Below, piece after piece: positions 60,561-64,000 of a stretch of DNA of 64,000 bases (its first letter is position 1; every line of letters starts with the position of its first letter). The stretch comes from Bombus terrestris. Its lineage: Eukaryota; Arthropoda; Insecta; Hymenoptera; Apidae. A model generated the notes under the pieces. It saw only the letters and a program-made list of their open reading frames with translations. It was not told the DNA's origin and made no database searches. The stretch spans positions 3,745,501-3,809,500 of the forward strand of contig NC_063278.1 in NCBI RefSeq assembly GCF_910591885.1. Reading direction: 5' to 3'. A program made the translations under genes and the position numbers.

Positions 60561-61613
60561 TAATATAAATTTATTCTCGTTAAATATTACGCGTGCAGAT
60601 TAATTTTATTCGTCATTTATGTAGTATTTTGAATATCACATTTTCAGCGTTTAACAATTTATCCGAGTGGTTGGTAATTTGTTCGAGTTTTTGATAATTG
60701 CAACACTCGAGCGACGATCAGTCTTAATTTAATTCTGTTTGCTTACAACTCCAACAATTCCTACTCCAATTCTTTATCGATTCGACAGAGAGCGCAAAGC
60801 ATTCGTTTCATTGATCATTTCTGCCATTACCATTCTGGCTTATTAATGTCGCTAATGATCGCACCGAGTTACAGAAATCCTAATTAATTAGAATTTAATT
60901 ATATTTGCTTGTAACTTAACGGATCTCGAGAGCCTTCGGTTAGTTCAATAGAGAGTTTAGCGATAGGAAGGACAGCGATGCCTTTGTTTTCGGATGAAGA
61001 CAATTGCTTCTTTGTCTATTCACGACGGAAGAGAAAATGGGCAAGGTTGATTTTGCCGGTGGCATGGTAACGAAGATTTGGAAAGGATAGTCATCGTACA
61101 TAATGCTGTTATTATCCAAGTTATAGTTTTTATTTTGACAAAGAATAATTACGCGATACTCATCAGGAGGAAGTAATTATAAGGAAAGAACCGATCAAAT
61201 TTACCAATATTATTCGTCAAGAAACTATTTCTTCTTGGTAACTCGACCATTAATTTTACTTGCTAAACGCTTATTGTCGGTAATGTTATGAACTTACGCT
61301 CCCATTATTCCTTTACCATAAGAACAAATACTTAACTTTGTTACAATAAGTTCAAATATCCTCTTCTATTTTTCTTTACGAATCATATCGAATGGTTGGC
61401 GTGAAATTCTTGGATATCCCGATCAGAAATCACCGTTCTTCGGCGTTCCATCGAAAATTACATCATCCGATTTCAGCTGCTCCACGAGCAACAGCGTGTT
61501 ACATAGTTTCACGGCGTATTACCTTACGATGGCGCATGACCGTTGTCTCGCGGCGCCCTTCAATAGGATTTTTATGCTAAAATAGGAACCTCGGAGGAAA
61601 AAAACATTTCAAA
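60561..61613. other. non-coding stretch
   Basis: AT-rich sequence with short frames only. I see no repeat or exon-like feature. The last bases give the start context of the next candidate gene. Confidence 0.55.
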
Positions 61614-61764
61614 ATGACAGGTGTTCGCTTTAAATCGCGTAGAGAAACGATATTTTACTGTTTACGTGCCATAAACGATACGATTCGAGGACCGATTCGA
61701 AGAAGTAACGTTTCCAGCCTTTTGTTCGACAGAATTAGGGGAACGCTTTTTATCGTGGACGCAG
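61614..61764 (+). CDS. candidate first coding exon of a two-exon gene model
   Basis: The ATG stands in TCAAAATGAC, close to the preferred insect start context (CAAAATG). The frame runs 50 codons plus one base to GACGCAG/GTAAGC, an excellent donor. The encoded N-terminus is basic (MTGVRFKSRRETIFYCLRAI) and ends …RGTLFIVDA. Its leftover base fits the two-base start of the next acceptor-bounded frame at 62163, giving a continuous reading across a 398-base GTAAGC…TCAG intron. Phase agreement has a one-in-three chance of arising by accident. The frame also stays open past the donor to 62000, so splicing is not forced by a stop. Family unknown. Confidence 0.27.
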
Positions 61765-62162
61765 GTAAGCGACCCCCTAATTCTTCCGAGGATTGTATCA
61801 CCGTTGAGGAAGCTGCTGTACCACGTTCCAGGTCATTGAACCCTCTGGATATTAATGACCTTCGTGATCCCTTCGGAAACCGTGTATCATGTTCACTGGA
61901 CCACTGTGGCCGAAAAGAGCGGCGGGAGTTCTTTCGTTCGAGCATGAAAAATAAAACGGCGACCAAGTTTCTAACGTCGACTAACGGTAACGGGTTTTAA
62001 TCGAAGATCAGGCAAGAAGCGTCGAGAAAGAAACGCCTGTAGCGAGGGCGTTGATCACTGCAAGACCAACAATGGTCCGGTAGAGGCTGATGGCTGCATG
62101 CACCGTTGAATTCTTATTACGAATCTGATTACTCTTTTGTCGAAACAAGTACAATCGGTCAG

Positions 62163-62377
62163 AGAGATATTTGGACTGGAAGAATAGCTTAACTCTTGTG
62201 CTCGATGGTTTAAGCGCGCAACAAGTTGCAGGAATAATACGCCAGCTGTTGGCTACTCGTACGAGAGGGCTAATTAGTATCGTACGACTTCATACAGAAG
62301 GAACGTCGGTCTATCGTTGTTGCAAAGTACAGTTCAACCCTCCAATCCGATACTTTTGCACATCGCTACACCACTGA
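62163..62377 (+). CDS. candidate second exon of the two-exon gene model
   Basis: An acceptor (…AATCGGTCAG at 62162, with a moderately pyrimidine-rich stretch about 20 bases upstream) leads in the phase required by the exon at 61614 into 71 open codons and a TGA. The peptide begins RYLDWKNSLTLVLDGLSAQQ and continues VAGIIRQLLATRTRG. The stretch LDGLSAQQVAGIIRQL…ISIVRLH loosely recalls the D-loop to H-loop stretch of ABCG transporter ATPase domains (…GLDSxSAxxV…iHqP). However, the invariant residues before and after are missing, so if the likeness is real it is a decayed fragment. The tail (Cys-Cys, Pro-Pro, His-His end) is unremarkable. Treat as hypothetical. Confidence 0.25.
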
Positions 62378-62897
62378 GTCCGTTCTTAACCCAGCCATCA
62401 GAGTTCCCCTTCTCTATCATAAAACCACAGCTAACCCGCCATCAGCTACATTGTAACAGCAACATCAACCATCCCATCGACTACCCGGTATAAAAGAAAA
62501 AGAAACACGGACAAAGGTGCCGCGTTCTACCTGGCTCTCGATAAAGAGAAAGAAACGGGGAAAATAAAAACATCGCGCGTTATTGGATAGTAATAACCAA
62601 CGTTCGAATCGCGTTGGCTTGGCCCTGCCGAGCGAATCTCCAGTAATCCTGGATTGTCGTCTTCTATGAATCCAGACGTGAACGGACGAATCACCGCAAC
62701 CAGGAACTCGCGAGTAATCGCCGAACTTTCTTCCAACGATAAAAATCGATACACGAATTGTAGAAAAGAAGAAAGAAAAGAAGAGAAGTAGGTTAGAATT
62801 CCGACTAATAAGGCCAAACTCGACTCGACTTGGGAAACGTCGTCGCGCAAGTACAATGTCTCCGGTCTTGTACTCTTGTTCGTATCCACGCGCTCGA

Positions 62898-62972
62898 TAG
62901 AGACAGAGATGAAGAGAAAGAGAAAGAGAGAGAGAGGGAAAGAGAGAAGAGAAAAAGGAAAAAGAAGGAAGG
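62898..62972. repeat. GA-rich low-complexity tract
   Basis: A purine-only run of about 75 bases built from GAGA, GAAAG and AAGGA units. It accounts for the overlapping long minus-strand frames in the area. Confidence 0.85.
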
Positions 62973-63261
62973 CTGCGTAATACGCGTGGCCCGGGGAATA
63001 GAAAACGGCAGGAAGTTGGCCGATGCCAGCCAAAACAAAGGAAAACCACCAAACGAGACGTAGATACGAATCTTCAAGCGTGGGATCGCCGCGTACAAGC
63101 ATCGTGCGTCGAAGCGTTCGACGTGGTGGCTCTAACCAGGAAATATCTGGGACACGGTAACGATGTTCGAGGCCTCTCTGGCCCCGTAATTTCCACGCCA
63201 CGACGAAAAAGAATTTTGTTCCAATTAGAGAACCGCTTTTCGCCGGCGAAATAAAACGAAT

Positions 63262-63265
<4 letters not shown>

Positions 63266-63294
<29 letters not shown>
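63266..63294 (+). repeat. (GA)n microsatellite
   Basis: About fourteen uninterrupted GA dinucleotides. Confidence 0.9.
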
Positions 63295-63297
<3 letters not shown>

Positions 63298-64000
63298 AAC
63301 AAAGAAGGAACGAGCAAAGATGGAACAGCATTTTAACTGACGTGATGGTGAGTGGTGACGGATAAGGATGGGTAGGCTTTAGGCGAGGGAATTTTGACGT
63401 TCGCCTTTTATTCGGGAGATGGTTAATGAAAGTTGTGACTGGATGAGGAATTAGACTTATTTAGGATTAGATTTCGTAATTTCGTGAGGCGAAATTTAGT
63501 CCTCGAGTCGTTTTGATAAATCGAGCTTTGAATTTGTTGACGCTCGTTATAATTAGTAATTTAATCTTATTAATCGTGTCGTTATAATCTAATTTAATGA
63601 ATTACCGAGATTTTTAGCAGGTCATATTGTTCTAAACATTATTATCAGTGATCTATATCGAATTAACAACGATAAATTCCTATTAAATAGCGCTATATTT
63701 CCAAGAATGATAATGATGTTGGCAATTTATATTTCTAGAAATAATAATGTCAGTTGTCAATCTATATGCATGTTTAATCATTGAATAATCAGAGTAACGA
63801 AATTTATTCTTCATGGGTGTGGTAATAGAGCTCGTAGACAGACTGACGTGTACATACATATGCAAGTTGCAGAAACATAGATAATGACTGAAGAATGTAA
63901 ACAGGATAATCGGTAAACATTAAGCATACTTACATGATAAATCAATTTATGATCATTTATAACGTCTTAATCCTATTGAAATATAAAAAAGCCATCTTTT

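Larger units (their letters stand above)
62378..64000. other. non-coding stretch with GA-rich tracts
   Basis: The sequence is dominated by GA/CT low complexity around 62898-62972 and 63266-63294. The long minus-strand frames here (62465-63201) largely translate those tracts into Phe/Ser/Leu runs and are not accepted as genes. From 63.4 kb to the end it is AT-rich with no features seen. Confidence 0.55.

Noticed and set aside
62465..63201. Overlapping minus-strand frames of 195 and 224 codons
   Set aside because: They largely encode Phe/Ser/Leu runs produced by the GA/CT low-complexity tract. Several frames are open at once, which argues for composition and against coding.

Overview
This 64 kb window looks like gene-poor nuclear DNA from an insect. 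It is most likely hymenopteran, and an apid bee is my best guess. The reasons are AT-rich sequence that nevertheless keeps abundant CpG, sharply alternating AT-rich and CpG/GC-rich patches, long stretches without open frames, no bacterial-style packing of genes, and five copies of a mariner-type miniature element whose ends (TTGGGTTGGCAACTAAGTGA) resemble bee/ant mariner ends as I remember them. The species assignment is inference. No rRNA, convincing tRNA, CRISPR array, phage or bacterial feature is visible.

No protein family could be named with confidence. The longest open frames (roughly 125-225 codons) are about what chance gives in DNA of this composition, and several are low-complexity. 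I therefore list only candidate exons backed by splice-like borders, a good start context or a poly(A) signal, all at low confidence. They are: minus-strand terminal exons at 8630-8892 and 20672-20875; plus-strand terminal exons at 29408-29614 (with AATAAA), 30944-31217 and 60397-60560; a minus-strand exon at 36192-36344; a plus-strand internal exon at 52057-52251; a phase-compatible two-exon model at 61614-61764 plus 62163-62377; a short ORF with an uncharged C-terminal tail at 54809-54967; a membrane-anchor-like ORF at 4889-5074; and a TATA-preceded ORF at 47895-48086 that begins with a signal peptide and ends inside a transposon.

The most secure content is repeats. There are five mariner-type MITEs (9460, 20489, 28986, 48018, 58001), one complete Tc1-like non-autonomous element with TA duplications (56019-56265) and a probable decayed relative (34765), and two copies of a TTAA-flanked piggyBac-type MITE (35599, 38702). 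There is also a long fold-back element bounded by a 15-bp direct repeat (23896-24179), two dispersed repeat pairs (6923/8062 and 37121/39926), a 76-bp tandem duplication (55357-55490) and ordinary microsatellites.

Layout: 1-13.7 kb is mixed-composition DNA with one or two weak ORFs. 13.7-19.8 kb is mostly an AT-rich desert. 20-31 kb holds four candidate exons and three mobile elements. 31-47.7 kb is mostly non-coding, with the piggyBac-type copies and two homotypic motif clusters (POU octamer-like at 32.5 kb, TAATC-type at 41.6 kb) that could be enhancers. 47.7-64 kb has more candidate exons and the Tc1 and mariner elements. The window could be an intergenic region or the long introns of large genes. 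Nothing shows that the candidate exons work together, and I did not find a clear new multi-gene system.
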